From the NCBI RefSeq assembly GCF_024172095.1, contig NZ_JAMZDX010000007.1, forward strand, positions 1-64,000: 64,000 nt of DNA, given 5' to 3'. The stretch is from Kitasatospora cinereorecta (lineage in GTDB: Bacteria > Actinomycetota > Actinomycetes > Streptomycetales > Streptomycetaceae). The notes below the pieces were generated by a model, which was not told where the DNA came from, did no database searches, and worked only from the letters and a program-made list of their open reading frames with translations. Positions 1 through 8,576 of this stretch are shown here, piece by piece. Position 1 is the first letter of the stretch. Every line of letters begins with the position of its first letter. The translations under genes and the position numbers were made by a program.

Positions 1-449
1 TGGCCGCACAGACCGACGTGGCGCCCGGCCGCGTGGGCGGTGGCGATCAGGCTCTCGATGGATCGGGTGACAGCGGGGTTGTGCTCATCGAAGAGGTGGG
101 CGAGCAGCTCGGAGTCGCGGTCCACCCCGAGGGTCAGCTGGGTGAGGTCGTTGCTACCGATCGAGAAGCCGTCGAAGCGTTCGGCGAACTGCTCGGCGAG
201 CAGGATGTTGGCGGGGATCTCGGCCATGACGTAGACGTGCAACCCCCTGTGCCCGCGCGTCAGGCCGTTCTCGGACATCACCGCGAGTACGCGGTCCGCC
301 TCCTGCGGTGTGCGGCAGAACGGAATCATCACCACCAGGTTGGTGAGGCCCATGTCGTCGCGTACTCTGCGCAGCGCCCGGCACTCCAGGGCGAAGCCCT
401 CCCGGTAGCGCTCGTCGTAGTACCGGCTCGCGCCGCGCCGGCCGAGCAT
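1..449 (-). pseudogene. Phosphoenolpyruvate synthase C-terminal fragment, cut at both ends
   Basis: Reading the minus strand from 449 down to the left edge gives an open frame matching the PEP-binding C-terminal domain of PEP synthase / pyruvate phosphate dikinase. Recognisable blocks in order are [72 protein letters not shown] and GRHVGLCG. The family is about 790 residues; only about 150 are seen and the frame runs off the window. Upstream of 449 the homology stops abruptly and the next sequence belongs to a response-regulator fragment on the other strand, so the N-terminal three quarters are missing. A second, different fragment of the same family lies at 29589-29954. As a truncated gene it is unlikely to be functional. 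Confidence 0.8.
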
Positions 450-504
450 GCCCCGGGAGTCCGAGCGGCCGTCCTGGTCTTCCTGCTCGACACGGCCGCA
501 GGCC

Positions 505-1013
505 GCGGTCCTGGACGTACGGCTGCCCGACGGCGACGGGGTGACCGTCTGCCGCGAGCTGCGCGACCGGATGCCCGAGCTGGTCTGTTTGATGCTCACC
601 TCCTTCGACGATGACGACGCTCTGCTGGGCGCGATCATGGCGGGGCGGCCGGCTACGTGCTCAAGCAGGTCAAGGGCGCGGACCTGGTGAGCGCGGTACG
701 AACGGTGGCCTCGGGCCAGTCGATGCTCGACCCGGCCACCACCCGCAAGCTCATGGAAAGCCTGCGCCACCACGACGAGAGCGACACCGGCGCCGTGCTC
801 GCCCGGCTGACGCCGCGCGAACGCGAGATCCTCGTCCTGGTCGGCGAGGGCAGGACCAACCGGGAGATCGGCAAGGAGCTGTACCTCGCCAAGAAGACCG
901 TGAAGAACCACGTTTCCCGCCTGCTCGCCAAGCTCGGCGTCGAACGCCGTCTCCAGGCCGCCGTGATCGCCGCCCACCCCGACAGTGACCAGCATCCTGG
1001 CCGTCCGCATTGA
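505..1013 (+). pseudogene. NarL/DosR-type response regulator, 5'-truncated and frameshifted
   Basis: Two overlapping frames together encode most of a LuxR-type response regulator. The first (505 to about 645) gives the middle of a receiver domain, starting at the phospho-acceptor strand [12 protein letters not shown] and running through [17 protein letters not shown]. The second (about 650 to 1013) continues with [19 protein letters not shown] and a complete HTH with LTPREREIL and AKKTVKNHVSRLLAKLG. A single missing base near 645 separates them. The first 50 or so receiver residues, including the acidic pair, are absent because homology begins abruptly next to the PEP-synthase fragment. Regulators of this type (DevR/DosR) control dormancy and hypoxia genes like those that follow. 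This copy should be inactive unless the frameshift is a sequencing error, and even then it lacks its 5' end. Confidence 0.8.
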
Positions 1014-1034
1014 GACCGTCCAGCCCAGCAGGTT

Positions 1035-1048
1035 GAGCCGATCGGCCC
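1035..1048. promoter_or_regulatory. Candidate DevR/DosR-type operator upstream of the SHOCT gene
   Basis: The 14-mer GAGCCGATCGGCCC is a 6-2-6 inverted repeat with one mismatch, 78 bases before the SHOCT start. It resembles the palindromes at 12394 and 13384. The geometry equals that of the mycobacterial DosR box. The binding factor is inferred. Confidence 0.35.
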
Positions 1049-1125
1049 AAGCGCCGAGGACGCGCCGGGGCGGACCGTGGTGGTGAGGGGCAGCTGCCCG
1101 CACGAGCACGGCCGAGGAGCCGGCG

Positions 1126-1425
1126 ATGATGTACTGGAACGACCACGGCATGAACGGTTGGGGCCTCGGCTTGATGACCTTCAGCATGCTGCTCTTCCTG
1201 GGGCTGATCATCTTCGGCGTCGTCCTCCTGGTCCGCCACCTCGACGGTAGCCCGCAGCAACACCCCAGCGGTCGGCCCACACCTCCGCCGCCGGAGCGGC
1301 CGGCTCCCGAGCAGCTACTCGCCGAGCGCCTGGCCCGGGGCGAGATCGACGCCGATGACTACCACCAGCGTCTGGAAGCCCTGCGTACGGGCGCGGGTCG
1401 ACCGCCGGCAGGGAGGCCGTCATGA
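1126..1425 (+). CDS. SHOCT-domain small membrane protein
   Basis: A 99-residue protein with one hydrophobic segment (about residues 12-36), a proline-rich linker and a C-terminal SHOCT-like motif (LLAERLARGEIDADDYHQRLEAL, residues about 66-88). SHOCT domains are short oligomerisation helices found at the C-termini of actinobacterial membrane proteins. An alternative start is the second ATG at 1129. The stop overlaps the start of the following nitroreductase remnant (ATGA, 1422-1425), so the two were once co-translated. Such genes commonly sit in actinobacterial universal-stress-protein clusters. Specific function is unknown. Confidence 0.7.
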   Translation: MMYWNDHGMNGWGLGLMTFSMLLFLGLIIFGVVLLVRHLDGSPQQHPSGRPTPPPPERPAPEQLLAERLARGEIDADDYHQRLEALRTGAGRPPAGRPS

Positions 1426-2400
1426 CCACCATCGCGCTGGAGAAACTCGTCTCCGCCGCAGTCGCCGCGCCCTCCATCCACACCAGCCAGCCCTGGCACT
1501 TCCGCCTGCGCCCCGAGACCTCCATGCTCGAGGTACGCGCCCTGCGGGAGCGCTCGGTTCCGGTCACCGACCCGCAAGGCCGGGCCCTGCACGTCTCCGT
1601 CGGTGCCGCCGTGCTCAACCTGCGCGTCGCAGCTCGCCACCCGGGCTGGGCACCCGAGGTACGGCTGCTGCCTGACCCCGCCGAACCGGATCTGCTGGCC
1701 GCCGTCGAGCTGGACCAGCCCTCGCTGGCCACGCTCCCGGCCAATGCCGAGCTCTTCGAAGCGATCTGACACCGGCACACCGTTCGCACGACCTTCACCG
1801 GACCGCCCGTCCCCGCAGCCGTCCTCGAACGGCCGGCCGAGGCCGCCCAGGCGGAGGACGAGACGCTCTACCTGCCCGATTCCGAGGAGCGGGCCAGGCT
1901 GCTGGCTCACGGCCGAGGCCGAGCGCAGCAACACCACCGACCCGGAGCACCGGCCTGAGAGCCGCAGCTGGCTTCAGGGGCCAGGGGCGCCCGCGTACGG
2001 CATCCCGTCCGCCGCCCTCGGGCCGCAGGACCGTGCCGGGCAGCTCCCGATGCGGGACTTCTCGGCGATCCGGCCGGCTGAGCACCTGCCGCCCGCCGTG
2101 TTCGAGGCCGAGCCGTGCATTGCGGTGCTCGCCACCGAGCACGATCGGCCGGTGGACTGGCTGCGCGCCGGGCCGGCATTGGAACACGTGCTGCTGGTGG
2201 CGACCGTGCACGAGGTCCGCGCCTCGCTGCTGCACCAGGCCATGGAGTGGCCCTACCTGCGCTGGGCCGCCCGGGACGCGGAACAGGTGCTGGGACAGGT
2301 CCAGCAGGTCGTCGAGGCGCAGCTGCGGCAGCGGGGTCGGACTCTCCGGTGCGCCGCCCACGGGTCCCTCCGGGTCTCGACGGATACCACTACCCAGACT
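1422..2400 (+). pseudogene. Acg-family FMN-binding nitroreductase, decayed
   Basis: The first 115 residues (MTTIALEKLVSAAVAAPS, SIHTSQPWHFRL) match the start of Acg/Rv2032-type nitroreductase-like proteins, which belong to the DosR regulon in mycobacteria. The frame meets TGA at 1767, continues in frame (HRHTVRTTFTG) to about 1905, then shifts by one base. The new frame carries TAEAERSNTTDPEHRPESRSW, MRDFSAIR and ATEHDRPVDWLRAGPALEHVLL as far as about 2330, then drifts again. At least one in-frame stop and two frameshifts are present in a family of about 330 residues. Overlap with the SHOCT stop indicates an ancestral operon. Almost certainly a pseudogene. Confidence 0.75.
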
Positions 2401-2509
2401 ACGCACCGGACCCGCGCCGCAGCCTCCGTGGCTGGCCAGCCCGGGTCGGACGGGCCCGATGGTGGGTCCGACCGTCGTCCCATGGCGTTCTCGCGCTCGC
2501 GGGCGAACG

Positions 2510-2614
2510 CTGGAGGGGTACCGCTTCGGACTCGACGAGATGCAGGACGCCTACGACGTCTTCGCGGACACCGAAGCCGGCGGTGCCCTGAAGGTCGCGC
2601 TCTTCCGCACCTGA
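2510..2614 (+). pseudogene. C-terminal fragment of a zinc alcohol dehydrogenase
   Basis: The last 34 codons of an open frame read LEGYRFGLDEMQDAYDVF and end in GALKVALFRT followed by TGA. This is the usual C-terminal helix and strand of medium-chain zinc alcohol dehydrogenases. Nothing upstream in this frame encodes the rest of the enzyme. It follows directly on the decayed nitroreductase, so a deletion probably joined the two genes. The complete dehydrogenase at 3410-4444 ends differently, so this is a relic of another paralogue. Confidence 0.6.
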
Positions 2615-2647
2615 ACAGGCCTCAGCCAGGGGCGAGGAGGAACCACC

Positions 2648-3349
2648 GTGAACAGCCCAGCCGACCCCACCGCACATGCCGTACCCCCGCCGGACCCCGC
2701 TGACATCGCCCGACGCATCGCCGAGCGGCAGGGCCGGCTCGAACTCACCGAGGAAGCACTCGCCCGACGCGCCGGCATGGCTCCCACCTACCTACGGCTC
2801 CTGCTGACGGCACGGACCGACTTCGACCCCGCGAGCCTCCTGCGCATCGCCGCCGCGTTGGACCTCACGTACGAGGAACTGCGCGAGGGCCGAAGCGACC
2901 CGCCGCCCGGGCAAGGACCGGCACCGGCACGCCCCGCGCTCGTCCACCTCACCACCCCCGAATGCTGGGACAGGCTCGGACCGAGGGGAGTCGGCCGTAT
3001 CGCACTGTCGACCGGCCCGGGCCCGACCGTCCTCCCGGTCAACTACACCGCCGACGCCGGAACCATCGTCTACCGCACCGATCCCAACGGCGCCGCGGCG
3101 CCCATGCGGGGGACGACAGTGTCCTTCCAGGTCGACCACGTCGACGACCACCTGAGCACGGGCTGGAGCGTCCTCATCACCGGGACCGCCGAGCACATCG
3201 ACGACGTCGAGGCCATCCAGCGACTCGAGACCGCGTACCGGACGGAACCGTGGGCCGGCGGAAACCGACCGCTGTGGGTGCGCATCCAGCCGGACACGAT
3301 CAGCGGTCGCCGCATCGGCACCATCGGCCCGGACAGCCACCTGCACTGA
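2648..3349 (+). CDS. XRE-type helix-turn-helix fused to a pyridoxamine 5'-phosphate oxidase-like domain
   Basis: The 233-residue product has an N-terminal HTH region (about residues 20-80, with TEEALARRAGMAPTYLRLLL) followed by a flavin-binding split-barrel domain (about 95-225, with GVGRIALSTGPGPTVLPVNY and GWSVLITGTAEHI). Flavin split-barrel proteins of this kind bind FMN or F420 and act as oxidoreductases or sensors. Fusion to a DNA-binding domain suggests a flavin-dependent regulator. It begins 7 bases after a GAGGAGGAACC ribosome-binding site, so the ATG at 2648 is well supported. It sits in a run of redox-stress genes on the same strand. Substrate and target promoters cannot be read from the sequence. 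Confidence 0.75.
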   Translation: MNSPADPTAHAVPPPDPADIARRIAERQGRLELTEEALARRAGMAPTYLRLLLTARTDFDPASLLRIAAALDLTYEELREGRSDPPPGQGPAPARPALVHLTTPECWDRLGPRGVGRIALSTGPGPTVLPVNYTADAGTIVYRTDPNGAAAPMRGTTVSFQVDHVDDHLSTGWSVLITGTAEHIDDVEAIQRLETAYRTEPWAGGNRPLWVRIQPDTISGRRIGTIGPDSHLH

Positions 3350-3409
3350 TCCGGCGGTTCCCCGAGCCATCCCCACCCACGCGCGGCAGCCCAGGAAGGA
3401 CGCACGGAG

Positions 3410-4444
3410 ATGTCCGCCCCTGCCCGCCCCACACCAGCCACCACCACCGCCTGGATCGTCGACCACACCGCGCCTGCCGCCGAGAATCCACTGCGGCTGG
3501 TGGAACGTCCGCTGGCTGCGACCGGTGCACGTGACCTGCTCGTCGAGGTCGCAGCCTGCGGTGTCTGCCGCACAGACCTCCACCTGGCCGAGGGCGACCT
3601 CGCCCCGCACCTGCCGCACTGCACCTCTGGCCACGAGATTGTCGGACGGGTCATGCGGATCGGGAACGAGGTCAGCGGCTTCGAGCCCGGCGACCGAGTC
3701 GGCGCCGCCTGGCTCGCAGGCACCTGCGGCGAGTGCCGGTACTGCCGCTCCGAACAGGAGAACCTCTGCCCCCGCTCGACCTACACCGGGTGGGACCGCC
3801 ACGGCGGATACGCCCGGCACACCGTCGTCGACGCCCGATTCGCGTACCACCTCCCAGAGGGGCTGCCAGCCGAGGAGCTCGCCCCGCTGCTGTGTGCCGG
3901 CATCATCGGCTACCGGGCTCTGGAGCGTGCCCAACTGCCGCCCGGCGGCCGCCTGGGCATCTACGGCTTCGGCGCCTCCGCCCACCTCACTGCCCAGCTC
4001 GCACTGTCGCGCGGTGCCACCGTCCACGTCCTCACCCGAGCGGAGGCAGCCCGTCGGCTCGCCCTCGACCTCGGTGCGGCCTCCGCCCGTGGCGCGTACG
4101 ACGCACCGCCGGAGCCGCTCGACTCCGCGATCCTCTTCGCTCCGGTCGGCGACCTCGTCCCCGTCGCGCTGGCTGCGCTCGACCGAGGCGGAACCCTCGC
4201 AGTGGCCGGCATCCACCTCACCGACATCCCCGCCCTGAACTACCGGCAACACCTCTTCCAGGAACGGACCCTGCGCAGCGTCACCGCCAACACCCGCGCG
4301 GACGGCCTCGCCTACCTCGCCGAGGCCACCCGCCGTCGACCCACCGTTCATGTCCAGTCCTACCCCGTGGAGCAGGCACCTGAGGCCCTCGCCGACCTGG
4401 CCGCCGACCGAATCACCGGTGTTGCCGTCCTGATGGCCGATTGA
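3410..4444 (+). CDS. Zinc-dependent alcohol dehydrogenase, medium-chain family
   Basis: A complete 344-residue enzyme. The catalytic zinc site is visible as Cys50 (CGVCRTDLH) and the GHE motif at 74-76. The structural zinc ligands are Cys106, Cys109, Cys112 and Cys120 ([15 protein letters not shown]). The Rossmann glycines are in [10 protein letters not shown] near residue 185. The family oxidises alcohols or reduces aldehydes with NAD(P). The start has a GGAAGGACGCACGGAG leader. It is 60 bases downstream of the XRE/oxidase gene on the same strand and is probably cotranscribed with it. Substrate is unknown. A relic of a second such dehydrogenase lies at 2510-2614. Confidence 0.88.
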   Translation: MSAPARPTPATTTAWIVDHTAPAAENPLRLVERPLAATGARDLLVEVAACGVCRTDLHLAEGDLAPHLPHCTSGHEIVGRVMRIGNEVSGFEPGDRVGAAWLAGTCGECRYCRSEQENLCPRSTYTGWDRHGGYARHTVVDARFAYHLPEGLPAEELAPLLCAGIIGYRALERAQLPPGGRLGIYGFGASAHLTAQLALSRGATVHVLTRAEAARRLALDLGAASARGAYDAPPEPLDSAILFAPVGDLVPVALAALDRGGTLAVAGIHLTDIPALNYRQHLFQERTLRSVTANTRADGLAYLAEATRRRPTVHVQSYPVEQAPEALADLAADRITGVAVLMAD

Positions 4445-4862
4445 GTCCTGCCCCCTTCTTGCGTATCTGCGCCCGAAAAGGCAGGTGCTTCCGCAGGTCG
4501 GGCCGTGCTCCAGGCTCACCTACGAAGAGCACGTAGCGTCACGGGGCGGCCGTTGTCGGGCAGCGACGGAGGACCTTCGATCTCCGCAGCGACCCGGAAG
4601 AAGGCTCAGGCGGCGACCGGCTCCTTCCGTAGGTCCCCGGGGAAGAGAAAGCTGAGGGAGAACCGGACGCCTGCGACTACGCCGAAGCCCTGGTTCACCC
4701 CGAGGTCCCGGCCCACCGCGGCGTACCCAGCGGGCACTCCTGCCCTTTGGCCAGACCCGTCATGTCACCGAACACCGGCCTCATCCGTGTAGGGATTCAG
4801 AGCCGCGTTCGAGCGGGTCCGCATGGCCGGCGTGCGAATCGACAACAGAGGACACATCAGAG
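4445..4862. other. Intergenic region without a supported gene
   Basis: About 420 bases with no frame that looks protein-like; the one long frame (4505-4792) is basic, low in hydrophobic residues and lacks a ribosome-binding site. The promoter for the membrane protein/sigma factor pair is presumably in its right half, but no clear -10/-35 pair was recognised. Confidence 0.5.
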
Positions 4863-5651
4863 ATGAAGGACTTCCGCTCAGAACTGAGTGACGAACTGAC
4901 GGCACTCAACCCCCCTCCGCTGGGCGACATCGTCGGATCGGCCATGCGCAGCGGCCGACGGACCCGCCGTGGCCGCGCGATCGGCGCGGTGACCGGCTCG
5001 GTCGTCGCGCTCACAGGGATCGCGGTCCTGCTCGGCGGCCCGCTCGGTGTCGCCGGGCGGACGCCGAACCAGGTCGGCGTGGCGGCTGCGACGGCTTCGT
5101 CGCCGGTCGCGCTGGCCGCCGGTGCCAACCCCACTCCCACGGCCGGCCTGGTTCCCACCACCGGCGCCGCGCTGCTCTCCAGCCTGCTGCGTGTGCTGCC
5201 GCAGGACGCCCAGACCAGCGGCTACGCCGGCGAGACCGCCTGGGTCGCCGGGTCCAACGAGACCGTCGCCCAGGTGTACCTGACCACCCCCGCCGGTACA
5301 GGGATGATCCGGGTCTTCCTCGGCTCCGCCAACCCCGCGATGCCCTGCTCGGCGGAGAACTCATGCGTCCGCGATCAGCGGGGACAGCAGGTGAGGGTCA
5401 TCCACCACAAGGACAACTGCATCCAGAACACCGTTGTGTCGGTGCTGCACGCCGACGGCACCGAGGTGATGCTCGACATGGCCAGCTGCCTCGCCTGGGA
5501 CGGCAAGGGCAACAAGCCGGGCATCCTGGCCCTCACCGAGGAGCAGGCGATCGCCGTGGCCGGTGACCCGGCGATCGGCAAGCTCATGACCCAGGCCGCC
5601 GGTGAAGCCGCCGCCGCTCAGTTCCCGTCCCTACCCCGCCTGACCAGCTGA
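4863..5651 (+). CDS. Membrane-anchored hypothetical protein, possible anti-sigma partner
   Basis: The 262-residue product has a cytoplasmic N-terminus (MKDFRSELSDELTALNPPPLGDIV), an arginine-rich stretch, one transmembrane segment (about residues 40-62) and an extracytoplasmic domain with four cysteines (PCSAENSC and further CIQ and SCLAW). This layout is common among actinobacterial proteins encoded beside SigE-family sigma factors. The sigma gene follows after 87 bases on the same strand, so a role in controlling it is likely but inferred. No known anti-sigma domain was recognised. The ATG at 4863 follows an AGAGGACAC leader. Confidence 0.6.
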   Translation: MKDFRSELSDELTALNPPPLGDIVGSAMRSGRRTRRGRAIGAVTGSVVALTGIAVLLGGPLGVAGRTPNQVGVAAATASSPVALAAGANPTPTAGLVPTTGAALLSSLLRVLPQDAQTSGYAGETAWVAGSNETVAQVYLTTPAGTGMIRVFLGSANPAMPCSAENSCVRDQRGQQVRVIHHKDNCIQNTVVSVLHADGTEVMLDMASCLAWDGKGNKPGILALTEEQAIAVAGDPAIGKLMTQAAGEAAAAQFPSLPRLTS

Positions 5652-5738
5652 CGGTTCCACCTGTCGCGGCCCCGGTGCGCCGGGGCCGCGACACCGCTCC
5701 ACCCACAGACACGGCTGCACCAGAACGGGGTCACCGCA

Positions 5739-6236
5739 GTGCGCAAGGACGAAGAGTTCATAAGTTTCGCCGAGGGGTGCACGGTACGGCTGCGCCAGAT
5801 CGCCTTTCTGATGTGCCGGGACTGGCACCTGGCCCAAGACCTCACCCAGACCACCCTCACCAAGGTCTACATCGCCTGGCCCCGCCTCACCCGCCGGGAC
5901 ACCGACCCCTTCTTCTACGCCCGCAAGGTGCTGCTCAACACCCTGCTCGACCACAAACGCCGGCCCAGCACCAGTGAGCTGGCCACCGACCAACTGCCGG
6001 AGCACCCCGACTCCCCGGACCTCACCGCCGCCCGGCTGACCCTGCTGGGAGCACTCGCCCTGCTCTCCCCCCGCGACCGGGCGATCGTGCTGCTGCGCCA
6101 CTGGGAAGACCACAGCGTGGAGACCACCGCCGAGATCGTCGGCGTCAGCACGTCCGTGGTCAAGACCCAGACCGCCCGCGGCCTCGCCATCCTGCGCGCC
6201 CACCTCGGCGAGGAGCGCATGGCACTCTTCTCCTGA
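5739..6236 (+). CDS. SigE-family ECF RNA polymerase sigma factor
   Basis: A 165-residue sigma-70 family protein starting at GTG 5739. Region 2 is at about residues 10-75 (RQIAFLMCRDWHLAQDLTQTTLTKVY) and region 4 at about 95-155 (LALLSPRDRAIVLLRHWEDHS and the helix-turn-helix EIVGVSTSVVKTQTARGLA). The size and the QDLTQTTLTKVYIAWPR block are typical of the Streptomyces SigE/TIGR02983 group. It directs RNA polymerase to a stress regulon, often held in check by a neighbouring membrane protein; the gene at 4863 is the candidate here, in the unusual order partner first. Confidence 0.85.
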   Translation: MRKDEEFISFAEGCTVRLRQIAFLMCRDWHLAQDLTQTTLTKVYIAWPRLTRRDTDPFFYARKVLLNTLLDHKRRPSTSELATDQLPEHPDSPDLTAARLTLLGALALLSPRDRAIVLLRHWEDHSVETTAEIVGVSTSVVKTQTARGLAILRAHLGEERMALFS

Positions 6237-6279
6237 ACTCCGGTGTGCACCAGGCTCGACCAGAGCAGGACCGCGAGCG

Positions 6280-6319
6280 GGCCCCGCTCTGTAGGTTGTC
6301 ATCCCGGCCGAGCGGGGCC
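6280..6319. terminator. Inverted repeat between convergent genes
   Basis: GGCCCCGCTC at 6280-6289 pairs perfectly with GAGCGGGGCC at 6310-6319 across a 20-base loop. It sits between the sigma factor stop (6236) and the stop of the convergent DUF885 gene (6333), the expected place for a shared terminator. No U-tract is present. Confidence 0.5.
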
Positions 6320-6332
6320 TGTCCCTACCGGT

Positions 6333-8008
6333 TTACAGGGTGGAGAGCTGGTCGACCAGGTCGTCGAGACCGAGCGAGCCCTGGGAGAGCGCCTTCATGT
6401 GCCAGGTCTTCAGGTCGAACGTGCCGCCTTGTCGGCGGCGGGCGGCTTCGCGCCCCCGCAGCCAGGCGCGCTCACCGAGCTTGTAGCCGATGGCCTGACC
6501 TGGCCAGCCGAGGTAACGGACGATCTCGCTGCTGCGCAGTTCGGCCGGGCTGCCGGTGTACGTGGCCATGAACTCCGTGGCGAGCTGCGGGGTCCAGCGC
6601 TCGCCGGGACGGAAGCCCGCATCGGCGGGGATGGCCAGGCCCACATGCATGCCGATGTCGATGATCACCCGGATGGTGCGCAGCATCTGCTCGTCGAGGA
6701 AGCCGAGGCGGTGGGCGGGGTCGGAGAGGAAGCCCAGCTCGTCCATGAGTCGTTCGGCGTACAGGGCCCAGCCTTCGATGTTGGCACTGACAATGCCCAG
6801 CGTGGTCTGGTAGCGGCTGAGTCGGTCGGCGAGGGCGACCCACCGGGAGAGTTGAAGGTGGTGGCCGGGGACGCCCTCGTGGTACCAGGTGGTGACGAGC
6901 TGCCAGGTCGGGAAGGTGTCCCGGCCGAGGGCCGGCAGGTAGGTGCGTCCCGGGCGGCTGAAGTCCAGGCTGGGGCCGGAGTAGTAAGGTGCTGCGGCGC
7001 TGCCGGTCGGCGCGATCCGGGACTCCACCCGGCGCTGGGGGCCGGAGATGTCGAAGTGGGTGCCGTCGAGGGCTGTGATCGCCTGGTCCATGAGCTGTTG
7101 CAGCCAGTCGCGGATCGCTTCCTCGCCCTTGACCGCGTGACCGTGCCGCTCCAGGTGGTGCATGGCGCCCTGGACTCCCGCGCCGGGCAGCACGCGTTCA
7201 GCCTCGGTGCGCATCTCGGCCGCCGTCTGGTGGAACTCGCTCCAGGCCCATGTGTAGGCCTCGTCGAGGTCGAGATCGGCGCCCGTGTGGTAGCGCACGG
7301 CGAGCCGGTAGCGCTCCCGCCCCACGGCGTCCGGGGTGTTGGCGGTGGCCGGGGCATAGGCGTCGCGCAGCCAGTCGCGGAACCCGGCGACGGCGACGGT
7401 GGCCTTGAGGGCGGCGGCGCCGAGTTCGCCGCGCAGCCGCTCGGGGCCCGGGGCAACGAAGTCGGTGAACCACCCCGCGCTGTCGCTGCCCTCGCCGGTC
7501 CAGGCGGTGAGCTGGTCGATGACCGCGGCTGCCTGGCGGGGCGCGGCGAGCAGGCCCCGGGAGATCCCCTCGGTGAGTGTCGCGCGGTACCCGTTGAGCG
7601 CGGCCGGCAGGTTCCGCAGTCGCCCGGCCACCGCTGCCCAGTCGTCGTCGGTGGCGGCCGGCATGAAGGTGAAGATGTCCCGCACGTGGTGGACGTGCGC
7701 GCCGATGTTGCGCAGCTGGCGGAAGTTCTCGCCGGTGTCGTGCATGGCGAGCTCGGCGGTGACGCGCTCCCGGAGCAGCCGGGCGCAGGCCCGGTCGGTG
7801 GGGTCATCGGTGGCGGGGGCGGCGTCGAGCACGGCGAGTGTACGTCGGGCGACATCGGCGAGCGCCTCGAAACCTTCCGGGGAGAGGTCCGGCTGCCGGT
7901 CGTCGCCCGGGTGCAGGCCCAGCCAGCGGCTTCCAGTGGGTCGAGTGCAGCCACCTGGTCGAGGTGACGGTCGGCGATGGTGCGGGGGGTGATCGTTTCA
8001 TCTGCCAT
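6333..8008 (-). pseudogene. DUF885 family protein with a single frameshift near its N-terminus
   Basis: The long minus-strand frame (6333 to about 7925) encodes a DUF885 protein, a zinc-metallopeptidase-like family, with the hallmark WYHEGVPGHHLQLS and the later ANIEGWALYAERLMDELG. The natural start is the ATG at 8008 (MADETITPRTIADRHLDQVA), in a different frame. One base is missing near 7925, between EAAG and LGLHPGDD. Joining the frames gives about 558 residues, the usual family size. Translation from an internal ATG at 7832 would give 499 residues without the N-terminal helices. It is therefore either a very recent pseudogene or carries a sequencing error; the rest is undamaged. It converges on the sigma factor. 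Confidence 0.75.
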
Positions 8009-8364
8009 GCCGTCATCCTGGCGCACCCTCAGGATGACCTGACGAGCGGTAGGCGCCGGGCGCGCGCATCCCGGGTCGGGCGACAGTCTGGGATGCGACG
8101 GAAGGCGGAACGAGTGGTGAAGCCGGGCTGCTTGCCCCGTCTTGGGTGCCCTGCTGAGGATTCCGCAGGCCGCCTGGGTGTGGTGAAGACAGGGTGTGGT
8201 GGCGGCCGTGGCCAATGAACCTGAGGGCATGGCGCCGGCCGGGCCGAGGGTGGGTTGCCATTGCGCTGTGCAGGCGTCCCGGTACTGGCTGTTGATCGAC
8301 GTGTGCGAACCGCGCGAGAGCCCTTTACGCGCCCTCGGCGTGGCGATACCTTGCGGAAACATCC

Positions 8365-8378
8365 TGCAAGTTCTTGCA
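8365..8378. promoter_or_regulatory. MalR/Reg1-like operator upstream of the pullulanase
   Basis: TGCAAGTTCTTGCA is an inverted repeat with perfect 6-base arms and a 2-base centre. An upstream CTTGCGG at 8350 may be an extra half site. TGCAAG/CTTGCA repeats are the binding sites of the LacI-family maltose regulator MalR (Reg1) in front of Streptomyces amylase genes. It lies 199 bases before the pullulanase start. The whole 8009-8576 interval holds no gene. Confidence 0.6.
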
Positions 8379-8576
8379 TCAGTCGGTGTGGCCGTCCAGG
8401 TGTTCACGGCCGCTTCCCCCCACCCAGATGTTCGGGAGCCGCCGCCTGAGCTCCTGCCCAGCTCCCGCTCCCCACCTCCCACCCCCACCCAGCCGGCGCG
8501 GTCGTTGCGGACCGGAGTCGCCCATGCGCGGCTTCCGCACGCCTCGGCGCGCGGCATGCCCAGGAGGCAGCCCCCC

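Noticed and set aside
4505-4792. A 95-codon frame between the alcohol dehydrogenase and the membrane protein
   Set aside because: No ribosome-binding site, biased toward Arg/Pro/Thr as expected of non-coding GC-rich DNA.
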